A stretch of 64,000 nucleotides of DNA. Source: Atriophallophorus winterbourni. Taxonomy: Eukaryota; Platyhelminthes; Trematoda; Plagiorchiida; Microphallidae. The first letter of the stretch is position 1. Each line of letters starts with the position of its first letter. A program made the position numbers and the translations under genes. The stretch spans positions 1 to 64,000 of the forward strand of contig JACCGJ010002907.1 of the NCBI GenBank assembly GCA_013407085.1, in the 5' to 3' direction. Of the stretch, positions 26,961 through 40,900 are shown piece after piece. The notes under the pieces were generated by a model. The model made no database searches. It saw only the letters and a list, made by a program, of their open reading frames with translations, and was not told where the DNA came from.

Positions 26961-29014
26961 GAATAAAGCTTTTACATTTCTCGTCTTTTTCTTAACAAAG
27001 AACTATTTAGTATAACACTTGTCAAACGTTAATTCTTGAAACATTTGCTCGGTGCGGTTAAAAATGAACAAAACTTTAAATCAATACGTACGAGCAAGCG
27101 TTGAAATGATTTTTCACAGATTATATCAATGCATTGCACAATAAACCAAGTTAGATCAAAATTAAGCACAGAATGAACCTAGCAGTCATAATGTATATTC
27201 TGATATGGCTTCGTAGAAGGGAACATGAAGTACGATTATAATAACGTAATCGCTGTAATAATGTTCAAGATGATGATGATGAGGATAATGGAGTTTATTT
27301 CTCCAGCTAGCGCCAATACCGCAAACGAGAGAGAAAGGGATAATTTTCGAACCATAGTTCACAACGAATCCGTCAGAGCGCTTCGGGTAACACTTCGCAT
27401 CTGATACACAAGATGCGTCAGAATAAGGGTAGCAATTGGTTAAGAACTGCACAAGTCATGATGGGCACTGAGTTTGTCAACATAGTCTGGCTAGATGAAA
27501 ATTAATCGATACACTCCTTATACGCTGTGTAATCCATCGGTTTGGTCATGCACTGATGTGAATAACGTCCGCTGACCGATTAGCATTTTTGCGCAACCCA
27601 TGAGCACACTAAAGGTTATACAAAGTAATGTTTATCCGATACAGATCTGGACCCAGATTGTGGAGAAGTGCGCTCCATTCATCTTGTTGACTGCATTCTT
27701 ACTAGACTTTGTTATTCCAACCGCTTCAGTGTAAAGTCGTCCCAAATAAGGTTTTACTAATCCGTCTTATCAAGCTATCTTATCAAGATCCACGTTGCTC
27801 AGCTAGTGCCGAATCCCGGATAAGTGATTGATAATCGCTGGAGTTGAGAGGTTCCTTTCGAACTCTGCTTTCCTTGTACTGGGTAATTTACCCGTTTCTA
27901 TTGGCGTTATATTAAGTCAGCAAATTGCCGACTAACGTCTTGACGTGCTCGATTTTTTCGGTAGAATCGCTGCCCAAGTGTTCAACTGTGTCGAACAGCG
28001 ATATCGGAACTGACTTAAAGAACTTTTTCAGATGTGCACAGGTGTTCCTTAAACAGCACCCGTGTCGATTGGCTCAAGATAGACCGTAGATTTTATTTAG
28101 TCGTTATCCTTTCGCGCGAGTCAGTCCAGAAACGGTAATGTCACTTCTATCGACTTAAATTCCTTTGCAACGTGTAGTTTGGGCTCAGTTATTAAGATAA
28201 CTATGGATTGCTTCTAATATGTCGCGGTTTCGGACGACGGATGTATCATTGACCATATTTGGCTCAAGAGCTGTATTTTTCGAATTTGATGACGAATGTA
28301 TCATCAACCATATTTGGTACAAGAGCTACATTGTTCAAAGCTATTTCTTTGACATTCACTTACTCTATGGAACTAGGTGAATCAATTTATAAAACTCCCG
28401 TTTGCCCGTATAACTGCTTATTAAACAAGAAGTGGTTAATATTTATACAAATCGTTATGCCGCTGACGATTTGATGTGCACTTAAGTTTGTGATCTGTCA
28501 AGGTCGTGTCTGAGTTGAATGACTTTCTTGGTGTGTAAGGGATGGGGATGTGAGCACTACAATACTTTGGACTTTCTTACGAGTTCTAGAACGTTGGTGG
28601 TGTCCACACTCGTGAACAAGAAACTAACGTCAAAGCTTATAATCACCTCGTCATCCTCAAAAGCTCTACAGCGAACTTTTGCTATCGTTTAGGACAATCA
28701 CGGAAAGAACCGAACGAGTTGATTGTCATTTCCGACAGTGGAATTATTTTCGTTAAGGAAATCTTCGCCTAAGTATCAATAGTTCAACCAGTATTGGGTT
28801 AGCTAAACACTTTCTATATGCAAAAAATTTACTGAAAGTTGCAGATCTGAATGCGCTGAGATGTAACCAAGGGCCATGCAGCAAGTGCTCACTCTCAATG
28901 ACATCATCGGAACCACAGTAACTCTGAATGTATTACATTTTGAAAAGGATGTTGTCACAACAGCTATCAATGATTGGATGTAATCACAAGGCAATGGGCT
29001 TGGAATAAGGATTT
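26961..29014. other. Intergenic: no gene recognised; local duplication at 28240-28350
   Basis: Between the DNAJC28 start side and the RTE debris. The only clear structure is an imperfect direct repeat with period about 55 bp (GGATGTATCAT at 28240 and GAATGTATCAT at 28295, each followed by ACCATATTTGG). Confidence 0.4.
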
Positions 29015-29225
29015 GCGTCCCCTTAGGTGGACAGCCTTCATGGATTTACAACCTCCACCAGCCCGAAACAAACTGATTCTAAGGCGCCAGCCACCTGCAT
29101 GCGCCCCTTACATCGTCAGTAGAAGGAGTTCCGCCAGGTCATACAGAAACACGCGTGTATACCAGGAGGTGGCCCTGGTTGTCTTAGGTTTTGTGAAACG
29201 CACAGGGAATTTGCGGAAATAGGAA
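29015..29225 (+). repeat. S3 dispersed repeat, copy 2
   Basis: Contains AGGTGGACAGCCTTCATGGA, AAGGCGCCAGCCACCTGC, GCGCCCC and AGTAGAAGGAGTTCCGCCAG, matching copies at 23255 and 34805. A short open frame over it is probably coincidental. Confidence 0.55.
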
Positions 29226-29694
29226 TTATTCCCAAACCCACTCTGACCATGACTACTTTGGAATTGCGAAACATTTAGGTGAATTAAAACGTCATCCCAT
29301 AGGTAAGTACACATGAGCTTACACACTGGAGAATGTTGCATGTGTATGCTTAAACTTAGATGTATCCAGGGTGAGTGCAAAGACAGATTGATCTCGACTA
29401 ACTATTAATGGAATCCGTAGAGGATTTTTATCGGATACGGGTGAATCATATCAGTATGTGATCGTTTGTGCGCCTTAGCATTCCTAGTGTTTATGATCGC
29501 TAGGGTATACATAATTTTGACTGAAATATTACAGACCAAGCACGGCTGCGCGATTGTGCATTATTTTAGAACTGCGCAGGTAACACCGTGCATTAATGAT
29601 AGCACTAAGCTGAATTCGAAAGCACGCTGGAGTCTGTCTGACATTTTCGCATATATGTATGGGCCTGGATAAACTGAAACGATCTTAGCCCACG

Positions 29695-30670
29695 CAGTCT
29701 CTGGTTGTGCCTAAATCATCATCGCCAGACAACATTACATCAGCAGCACGTACCGAATGCTTAGCTGCCATACAACTATGAAAAAGGTAGAATCTTAAAA
29801 GATGGGTAAGGGTGGGAGTTAAACAACTACGGATTCTATAGAAGAGTAAGCACAAACAAACTGGGCAAAGGTGCTTACACCTTGAATGAATCGTGCATTC
29901 AACCAAGTTTTCTGAATGAGTAGAGGGACATCTGCACGATAGCTTCCTTCTGGATATCAAAACGGTGCATTAAATGCTTTCCACGTCACTCCGCTTGACA
30001 ACATACAAGGTTAAGCAAACACTCCAAGAAGATGCTTAGTGCAAGACCGCCGTTGAACACGGTTTCGGGACATTTCATGAAGCGTAACTAACCATTGCGA
30101 TATCTGATCGCGGGGACCTCAGCTTGGAAGAACTGCTGCGCCGACTTACGAAAGGTTACTATGCATTGTGACGGTTGGGATACCACAAGATTTACGCATT
30201 TCGGGATGTGACGTCGCATGCACAATCCGTTTCAGAAGTCGGTGTTTCAGCATCCATAAAACCTGATCCAACCAGAGTAGCCTGTGCAGGTTGATCTGCT
30301 CCTTCATATCAACATCACCACTGAAGAGCATTGTTGCGATTGTAACAGCTAACTCCTAGAATGCTGCGGAGACATCGGTTGTCAACTACTTGGAGACCCT
30401 GAATATCGACCATACGTAGGGTCCAAGTTTCGCACCCATACAGTAATACAGCTCGAACTGTCGCTTTTTAGACTCAAACTGAGTAACAAAGATAGTCTTT
30501 TCTGACGCCAGAGGACCTAGGTTCCGGAATACTACGGTCGCCTTACAAATGCGCGTCGTGACCTTATTATGCAACGATGCAGAATTATTTATAGAACTAC
30601 CGAGATACGTGAAACGATCTGGTTTTAAGCGGCTGATTCTCAATTGCTTCAATCCAGAGTTGTGATGTCA
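29695..30670 (-). mobile_element. RTE-like LINE fragment, ORF C-terminus and 3' UTR
   Basis: On the - strand, 30652-30386 gives DRFTYLGSSINNSASLHNKV and TTRICKA, the post-RT block of RTE elements; 30331-30146 gives INLHRLLWLDQVLWM and LKRIV, the C-terminal block. The following 450 bp (to about 29695) repeat closely at 37148-37590, so they are the element's 3' region. Frameshifts are present. Confidence 0.75.
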
Positions 30671-31980
30671 TTCATACACTGATCAAGCTAACATTCTGTT
30701 CATTCTCGTACCTGTTCCGAAATCGAAACGTAACTAAAGAGCGCGATAAACTAGTGATTCAAGGCTCAACTTGCAGAATGACTGAATCGGCATCAACTTA
30801 CGCTTTTACGCAGTTCCACGACACTTGTTCGTGAGTTACAATCGCGCTGTTGTTAGTAATTCTTTTCATTTTAACCTTGATTTAGGCAGTGAAAGTAACT
30901 GTGCCCAGATATGGTGCTAAAATGGAAGCTTAACGTCCTGTGATTTATACACACCTACAATCCCTGATTTGGACTACTGATTCAGCTCCATTTTTGTACT
31001 CTCACATGAACGCAACGGTTTAGCAAAAAAGATACATATTATTATGCCCATATTTGCAATAACTGTACATTCTTAATAGTGTTCTTTCGTAAGACATTAG
31101 CTTAGCAAGCGGCACATTATTAGCCAACAGGAAACTCGAGACTATAGATCGCTTTATGTATTCGCAGTGCTAATTGTTTAGTACTTTAAACACATTTCCT
31201 GAGTATGAGTAAAAATTTTCAATCCGCAAGTGCTTCAATATCACAACCAACTGCTCAAACCTAGACAAAAACAAAACGCAATCAATACAGCCAACGGGAG
31301 TGATGGAGCAAAGAGAATGGCAACAAGTTTAAGCGTACATACACTTGAAGCCAAGTTTCGTGTATGCCCGCTACCCAGAACCCCTCCATTAAATCCCTGG
31401 AGTAAGCCGGAATGTACTACGGCAGAACATTCACATAGAAGCACCCGAAAATCGAATACCAACATGCAAGATGAGATTGCAACAGAAGAAAAACCATTAT
31501 CCCAAGGAATCGATATAATATTCAGGCGAAATAACTGTTACGAGGTGGCATATGAAAATCAATAAGAAGCGATCAAATGTCTCACAGAAAATGAGAAAAA
31601 TACACAATATGTGGAGACCCATATAACGTGTGATGTGTGAGGATTGAACGCGTACAGATGTACAAAAACACAAGATGCAAAAGTTGTCCAATGTTTTATC
31701 TGACGTGAGGCGCCGATGTAAACAGCTGTATGTCGATCCAGCTGGGAGACGACTAGGTTTGAGCACACATGTAGTGGCAGGGTGAGCATGCTACATATAT
31801 CTATGATCAGTGAAGAGCCCTGAGCCGATCAGAATGAAAGAGATCTCAAAAATAGCGTTCTTTTACATAGGTAACGCTGCACAAAACGGAATAAAGTTTA
31901 TCTCGAAATCGACTAAGTGAGAACTGTTCTGAAAGGCATGTTGGACTGATCCCCTAAATGTTAAGGGATGGACGTACTAA
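30671..31980. other. RANBP9/10 3' flank: no gene recognised
   Basis: Probably includes the 3' UTR of the RANBP9/10 gene (reading leftward from 31981). A + strand frame of 111 codons at 31230-31565 has no recognisable motif and is antisense to this region. Confidence 0.35.
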
Positions 31981-34900
31981 CTAAACCATTCCGCTGCCAT
32001 TTGCACCAGCATCCGGTGGGGGGTCATCACCATGAGGTCGTCGAGGGTGCAGAGTTGAGGGACCAGGAAACTCACTGTCGGTGATAAGCAATGACCCAGC
32101 GTAAGCTTTCAAAGCGTCGTTCATCGCGGACAGAAACTCCGCATGTTGTGGATACGTGAGGGATAGAAGACCATTGAAAGACGAGTCTAAATATTGATTA
32201 GGAGGAACTTCTGAATCAGATGACTGCCGTACATTAGACACGGAGCTAACTGGAATCAGTGGGGACTCTACAGCGATAGTGCGATTCACAAGACGCCGCG
32301 TGGTTGGTGGGATAGAAGTGATTAAGTGGGTTCGAGTGGGTTCTAGAATGAGGGCAGGTAAACATCGTGCGATCACAGTGGGACGAGTAAATCCAGGGGT
32401 TGGAAGGTGGACGAATGATTGACGGTTAGAAAGATGAAGGGTTCGGAAACTAGACGCTTGGCTTCGGCCACCAACAAAATCGCCAGAAATAGGATCGCGG
32501 TCGGATGAAGTCGCAGAGCTGCGGCGCGTTCCACTGGGATGACTGCTTCTAGTTTGTGGACGATGATCGATGGCGGGATCATTACCAGGGTCATCATCGT
32601 CATCATCATTCGAGCTCTCGTCATCAGGGCGACAGGATTCCACGCAGCCAGAAGCGTCATCTTTTTCTTCTGCATCGTCCTCGTCATCCTTGGTAAACAC
32701 ATCATCCACGGAAGACCCATAGTCGTCGGTATCATCCGCGTCCTGAGCAGAACTTTCACCATCACGACGTCTCCGTCGACTACCAGAAACGTGACCATTT
32801 ATGGTGGATACAGAAGGTGGACTTTTGTGGAAATCGTTCTTTTTTAATCGTGAACCACTTCGTCGATTAGACAATGTTCGGTTCTGGCTAGCGCGGTCTA
32901 GTTCCATTTTAGCCAACTGAGTGGGTGACAGATGGTAGAGGAGAAAATGGCCTAGGATTTGTCCTTCCGCAAATTGAGGATCCTTGAGACAAGTTTGTAA
33001 AGACAGAAGGCCTTGTTCAAGAGTAGGCTGGACGGGAAGATCATGAGCCTCTAAATAGGAAAAGGGAAACAAGGAAAAGGTAATGGGCAAACACTGAATT
33101 GAATAAAAAACAATTGATTAAAGAAATTAACATGCTGAACTATTCAAAACGCGGACAGGCTGTTACTTAATCTTGGAAGGTAAACATTATCGAGTATGGG
33201 TGGCAGCTGCACCACAGAAAACCATGGAAGCTTCGCCACAACTTTAATATTATTTGTAAGCTTCGCAAAACTAGCAGTATACATACATGAAATCACATAC
33301 CAACCACATACTGAAGAAAACTGTACATTGAGCGCAGGGTTGTCAGGGCTTAAGCAGAAATACAAGCTATGGTAGCTGTGGGAGTGAAGTGAGAATGTAG
33401 CTGCATCTACCAGCTGGTGACAACTTGTTACTTGTTGTTACTTGTGCATTTCAAACTACCATGTAAGAACACTTTGGGGCAGATAGAAATTAAAAGCCTG
33501 GTTCCATGCAAAATGCCGCACAACAAGAGTCTGGGCATGGGCTAAGATGCCGTCAGCTTGCTCAGGCCTGGACAGACATGGATTTGTATAATCATTAAAG
33601 TTTGCATGACACAACACAAAAAATCTACGCTTAATCAGAAAATATATCAGACAACCGGTAAGGAGTAGAAGACGACAGGTTCAGTGGCGAGAACCGCACA
33701 CGTCACAGTGGAGGCGTTCAAAATTTTTATGGCAAAAGTACACACATGTATGTTGTCGCGCTGAGACTGGACCTTAACGTGGTGCCATGGTTTGTATACC
33801 TCCACGATCTATTGAGCTATACTGGACGGTGTCATTTGGTGCCAGCAGAACTAATCATACCAGGAAGGTCGAAGGATGGAGGTAAGACAAACTCAGTTTA
33901 AAACTAACGCCTTGTGGTTCAGGCTTTTTAGCCAAGGACTCCGGGTGGGACCCCTAAGCCAACCCCCTACTTCGGCCTTGGCAACAGGGTAGTATCATAA
34001 CCACAATTATGAAAATACAGGTAAAAATAACACATCCCATGCTTTCACGCTCTCTGTTCACAATACTTTCAATGATCTCACATCGCACTTCTGGGAGATG
34101 ACCCTCATATAATGCAACAAGCCCTGGACCGCCCGGCACTTGAAGCTTCAAGGTATGACGCTTTGAGCCTAACAATTATAAAACACTTACCCAGGATTGG
34201 AGCGGCTCTCTTGCAAACCTAACTGTGTGTGATGTCAATCTTGAATTGGTCGACAGCCTTGCCTACCTTGGCAGTTTTATTTCTGCTGGCGGTTGTGCCG
34301 AGGACGAGATCTCACATCGTGTTCGCAAAGTGGGTGCAGCGTTTGCTAACCTTCGCCACTTGTGGCGTCGACGTGATGTTTCACTCCATACTAAAGGCCG
34401 AGTGTACAGCGCAGTGGTGCGTGCTGCACTACTTTATGGCTGCGAAACGTGGTCCATCCGAGAGGAAGATGTCCGTCGGCTGCCTGTTTTTGACACTCGC
34501 TGCATGTGTTGTATTCGGTGGCAGTATCGATTCTCTGTCTCTTTTGTGCGACTATCTTCTCCTGTAGGATGAGTCGGCTTCAATGAAGGGTCTTGGGAAT
34601 TTATGTACAAAGCGGCGTCCCCAGCACAACTCGGCGTTTGTTTGAGTCAGCTTCTATAGCCTTTGCATAACGAAGTGCGACCTGCAAGGCAGCAGGGAGT
34701 CACCAGAAAGAGGTGGTGTGTACCAACTAACCGTCTACGAGACTCTGCTCAGATTTTTCCTCAGGGTTTTCTCCCGAAAGCTTTCCCGGAATCGGGTATC
34801 CCACAAGGCAGCAGAGGTTCAAAATCAGGGTTTTCCTTTCCTGAAGAAAACAAGTTTTCAGGCGCTAGTCACTCGCCTTCGCCCCGTCTCCTGTTGATAG

Positions 34901-37900
34901 AAGCAGTTCCGCCGGGCTCGGGGAGCCATTCGTGCAAGGCCAAAAGCTGAACTTGGTTGTCAGAGGCTATTTGAGACGCGCGCCATATGGGAGCTTGTCC
35001 CCACTGCTACCCCCGGCTATGACAACCTTTGGAACCAGTATCGCGTTATAAATTGAGATGCCTGCAAGTGGGTGTTAGGACCAAGTGGCCACGGACTGAG
35101 AGAAATGTTAATGCTTGCTAGTTTGCGATGGTTTGGACATGTTTTAAGAATGACTCTTCACCGTTTACCATACTGCGCCTTATTCGTAGAGCCAGACAGA
35201 AGCTGGGAGAAACGCCCGGTCCATGACCTGGCGCGTTGGGAAGAAACTCACAGAAGCGCTACTCTCAGTAGGGCGTATTTCTTTGTATGTGTGAAGGTCC
35301 AAAAGCTCCACCTAATAGTTGGCTAGAAACCTTACGATATATGGCAGCAAACCGAAGTCAGTGGCAGCAGTGTATTTTATTGTGTCCTAATCTTTCAAAA
35401 CCGTATTATTTGAATGAAAAAACACAACATCACAAAATCGAATGCAGCGAAACTACCAAAAACCAAGCTACTTTTTGCTTTTGCATATTCCAATTGCCAG
35501 CTTGTCTGTTTTCACGCGCTTGCTTATGTTTTTCTTGCTTTATATTGCTTGCCAATTTGTCTAACCCCAGACTTGTGCTTCACGATGATGTATGAAATCA
35601 CAAGCCTGATCGAGGCAAAGTGCCGCACAATCGAAGACTGCACATGAGCTAAGATACTGTCAGACCTGGACAGATATGAGAAATGGGAAAGAGAAAATGG
35701 CAGTGAGACTGCAGCGTGTTTCCGCATGCAGCTTAGTGCCGGTGACAAATCAATACACCGTGGTGTTAACTATGAAGTACAAAATCACTGTACATCCGTG
35801 TAATAAAACCAGATTGGAAACTGATACGAGGAGCATATTAATTAGGTTTAGTAAACAGATCAAGTGGGCATGAATAAATGAACAAAACGCCGGATTGAGG
35901 CATAGAGTCGCACATTCACATAGTGCCTAGGACTTAAGCCGCTCTACCACTCGCACAAAACTAGGCCGCACGAATTTGAAAAGCGACGGTACGCATGAAA
36001 ACTGCGGCGAAATTTGGTTGCTACTCACTACCAGTAGTTTTTTAAAACAATCAAATGAACGAACGATCGAAACTTACTGAGCACAGCGCTGTTGATGACA
36101 TTAGCGACCGTATCACGCCAAGCTGGATCAAACAATCCCCGGAGAGGACAGATGCTGGACACTGGCGAGGAGTACGCAAGCAGACTAACAGATTGCTAAA
36201 ACGACAGATCAACAGGAAGAAAAACAACTATTTCGAATATGAAAGTTGGTCGCATAACTATACTTGAAATAGAAAATTAATCAGACGTCAGTGGCAAAAG
36301 CTGACCTGCAATAACTTTTCCGTTTCAAAAGAAAGGCCACCCGTTTTCGCACGAACTTCCTTGACCAAATTAACGAGTGAGCGTCCAAACTGAACGTGTC
36401 TCAATAAGCAAGGAACCTCATCTTTGTCCTCTGCAACCGACTGGTCTTCTTTGTTTGCTGTACCCATCTGCGGTTCGGCGTCAACTTCCATCCGATGACT
36501 GGATATCGAAGGTCGGTCTGATATTGTATTGAACACGGAAACGCCGGTATCCTCCTCCATACCGAAATCATCGTCGTCGTCGATATCGTCCCCATCCTCG
36601 CCATCATCATCATCCAAATCATCCGGGTTAAGACTTTCGGTGGTCAATGACGACATGTGGGATGCTTCCGAATCGATATCCATCGCACCAGGAAAGCTAC
36701 CATTTCTCTGCAGCTAGATGAAACAAAATAGATGTTTTAGCGGAGAGCTAAAATAGCCCAAAGTCGACACACCACCCTTAAATCTCAAAAAAGACTGTTA
36801 CAAGGCGTGAGGTAACGTTAGTCAACTTCTTCCATGTGATTACAGTTCTGGGTAGTACGCGAAGGGATTATCAATTTTGACATTATAAATAATGTGTAAA
36901 ATCGCAGTTCAGGGGTAATTTAACGTGTCGAAACGTGATATATAGGCTTGGAGAAAGCCGGGGATTGGTCCTATTGCCGTTACTTTGGTTAGTAATCAGG
37001 TTTGATGGCAGTCGGTATCACACAGTTGATTCTTTCACCGGGGTCTCTATACAGCTGCCGAAAACGGGGCTGGAACAAAAAGATTAAGTACATCTCATGC
37101 TCCAAAGTGGTACCTGTTGGGTCGGCCGCGAGTTGATCTGCTAATAAAAGATATCATCATCAGAGACAGCATTATACCGGCAGCACGTACCGAATGCTTA
37201 ACTGCCATACAACAATGAAAAAGTAAAATCCTAAAAGATGGAGAAGGGTGGGACTTAAAAAGCTACGGATTCAATGGTAGAGTAACCACAAACAAACTGG
37301 GATGAGGTGCCTACACCTCGAATGGAACATGCATTCAAACAAGTTTCGTGAACGAGTAGAGTGACATCAGCATGACAGCTTCCTTACAGCTTTTATTCCA
37401 GTGCATCTTAACAAGTTTTCTTCGTCACTCCGCTTGACAACATACAAGGTTAAGCAAACACTCCAAGAAGATGCTTAGTCAAAGCCGCAGTTGAACACGG
37501 ACATTTACAGAAGCGTAACTAACCATTGCGATATCTGATCGCGGAGACCCTAACATGACAGACGTGCTGCGCCGACTTCGGAAAGGTTACTAGTAAGGGT
37601 TATTATCTACCTATGAGATGTTAATCTAGGAAGGCATATGGACGCTAATAATCTCGTAATGGGAGTTAGACTTATCCCATGGGGATTAGAGTAGGAGCTT
37701 CGCACACCTTTTTTAAATATAAATATAATAACCGATTCGCCCCAACTCGGAGGAACGGATTCTGACAACAACACTTCACGGAGTAGATCGCTTAATGTGT
37801 TAATTAGGACTTGGCCACCTTTTTTAACAAAACAAGCGGTACGTAATCGGGGCCAGCAACTTTGAATCGTTTCATGGATTCGATACATACTTTAATTTCT

Positions 37901-40900
37901 AAATCATTTGGGGATTAACGCTAACGGGTCAATGAACATGCTGCTTCAAATGGGACAATGAATCCGGTGCAGGCGGCCGGCTGAATTGTTCTTCAAAATG
38001 TTCGACTCAGCGCGATTTTGATTAGTGATAAGAGTACCACCGAATTCAGCGATAGCCTCACTCACTCCTTTGTCCTTAGGACCCGTCGGTCGAATAAGTT
38101 TGAAGTTTTAGAACGTTACTAGCATTGTCTAGGCTTGGGCAACCTGACAGTATCTTAGCCCACGTGCAGTCTCTGACTGTGCGGCACTTTGCCTGGATAA
38201 GGCTTCATACCATACCATACCAGCATTGTTTGCTATTTCCATTTGTTCGACATTATTTAGCCACCACTTTTCTCTATCTAGTCTTAAGCTCCAGGATTAT
38301 AAGGTATTTGGCGTCGTTGGTGAACAATTTCTATAGTGCGCCGTCAAATCCAGTGAAATTTTGGGACTGATTGTGTAGTCCCACAAGCTGACATTGCTGC
38401 GACTCGCATAATCCCTGCTATTTTGCTCCACCTTTCATCGGCAGTTGCACACAGAGCAACTGGAGTGAGGTGGTCCTATAAATTTCTTGGACTGCCAGCG
38501 TAGATAATTTTTTAACCGCAATGCGTTTCTCATTCAAAGACTTCGTACCGGAGAACTTTAACGAGAATCTACATCGCACAAGAGCATAGTCTGAATCTAT
38601 GCAGGTATTCTAAAAGGAGGGGCGGTTCTCAATGCAACCACTCCAGCGAGCACTTATGATGATATGGTCGATTTGGGCCCAAGGTTGGCTTCCATTCGGT
38701 GAGCGCCATGTTGCACATTGACATCTTTTATGGTGAAAAGAAGTACTGCAGATGAATGATCGAGATTGTGCACAGAATTGTACGAACGGTTCACCTAGTT
38801 GTGATTCAGAACATATCTAAACGACTCATATTGATAACGAACAATGTAAAAACAGCATAGAAACACTAGAAAATCATACATGGTATGGTCTGGTATGAAA
38901 TCACAAGCCTGATCCGGGCAGTGCCGCACAGTCAAAGACTGCACGTGGGCTAACATACTGCCAGGTTGCCCAGGCCTAGACAGAAATGAAGAAGAAAAAA
39001 GAATAGGAAATGGTAGTGAAACTCCAGCCTGTTACAGCATGCAGCTCACTACCGGCGGCCACTCAATTTAGCACGATGTTAGCCACACAGTACGGAAATG
39101 CTACACGATTGTACATCCATGCGTGCGGAAATCATACAAGGTAGACAGGACCGCTCAACAAGCCAAGTTTCATGACAAAAATAAACGCATCGCGAATATT
39201 CAACTATAGTTACCAACACTTGAGATTGGGCTCCCTTCGAGTTCTTTTCAGTCACACAACAAGAACTAGGATTGCCATCGGAATCGGAGAGTCGCTGAAT
39301 TTTCGCCGGGGCTACTGCAGAGTTGGTGGAATCTGAATGTGGACTTCCATCAGGTGATTGGCCGCGACCTCTTCGCAATGCGTGACGGCGCATCTAAAAG
39401 AAAATACAACATGATACACTGAATATCAATGGGACGATAATAATACTCTTTTGTAGGGTGAAATTTAAACATGCGCCTTTATTAGTGCGTGAAACATTTT
39501 GGCCAACCTGTATTAGAACCGCAAGATCGCAGTTGGATGAAATACAGCAAGTAAGGTCACACTGACAGGACTCCCAAGACTGAACAGATAACGTTAGAGA
39601 GAGAATAGTGCTCTTATATGCACCACATTATCAGGAGCGAGATCGGTGCTATCACAAACGGCATACGAGCGGAAGCACCGAACGTCGCGTTATCAATCCG
39701 TCTAATCCCGAAACGAAAAATGACAAAGGGAAAGCACCATATTTTGATTCAAGCATATTTTACATACTTCTACACGTGTGGTGAAAGGAATGCTTAACTG
39801 CATCTTAGATGCTTAATTACTGTCAGATCAGGGAATGGTTGCTCGAATTTTTCCACTATTAAGTATGGTATGAGCAGCTTGGTCGATTCCATGGAAAACG
39901 CGAATTTCTATTTCAGCCCAGCGGTAGTGAGCGGCACGCTGAAACACGCTGGAGTCTCATTGCCATTTCTATTTTGTTTCTCACATCTGTCTAGGCCTGG
40001 GCAACCTGGCAGTATTTTAACCCACGTGCACTCTATGACTGTGCGGCACTTTGCCTGGATCAGGCTTGTGCTTTCATACATACAGCGCAGCGCGAGGCAT
40101 CTAAGTAACAGCACAACACCATTCACTATGAGCCACGACTTATATATCGGAAGCTAGTGTGCGCAGGCTATGACGATTCCAGGTTAACTTGGATTGGATT
40201 TAAAATGAGTTGATCAAATCAGTGTCGATGAGGCACCTATAAAGGCTCACTCGCAGCTCAGCACACGTGGCAAAGCCCACTGGTTTCAAATGATCACTAA
40301 GCGACATGTAAGCAGGTACAAAAAGCACACCTAACCGGGTGAGTAAGTTGTAATGCGTTGTCTACCAAAATGCAAGTGTACACTGTGGCTGTAAGGTTCA
40401 GTCAAGCCTATAAACGATGGAAACACAACAATGAGAAAAAACAATCTCACCATTTCAATCAACTGTCGACAACGCAATTGAATGAGCAACTCCGGACACC
40501 GTTCCAACACCTGAGGATACAACCGATGTAAAGTTGTGGCAGCGCGGCCATATTGATAACGACGGCAAAGAGCGCGAAGTCGACGGCGATGAATCATGCT
40601 GGCGAAACCTGGAAGTTGGCTTGGGGATGAAAAATTTGTTTTCGTGAAAAATCCATCGCTGTGTCTTCTAGGGAGACTGCGATTACGATCGGTGTTTAAA
40701 TTGTCGCTTGTAACGGGATGAGAATCCGGAATAGTATGCGTGGATCCTAAACACGGATCAGAGGCGGAGTGTAAAGGTGAATGCAATGTGGACTGGTTGC
40801 CAGAAACTGTCGACGGACTGGTGATATTGGTCAAAGGAAGATCCGCCCAACGAGAGAAACATTGCGCAGTTGCAACATACCCGTGATGCACCAGGTAACC

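Noticed and set aside
31230..31565. 111-codon + strand frame next to the RANBP9/10 3' end
   Set aside because: No recognisable motif, no splice or polyadenylation context, and antisense to a probable 3' UTR.
32373..32798. Met-rich frame in another phase over the RANBP9/10 last exon
   Set aside because: It is a shadow of the Asp/Glu-rich codons of the real frame.
33144..33365. Candidate CRA exon of RANBP9/10 (LPWFSVV...)
   Set aside because: Only a weak resemblance. The segment at 36195-36078 fits the CRA sequence (SLLAYSSP...NSAVL), with correct phases and splice sites on both sides.
38881..39125. S1 repeat as a tRNA-derived SINE or a tRNA pseudogene
   Set aside because: No convincing A or B box and no cloverleaf; only hairpins and a simple tail are visible.
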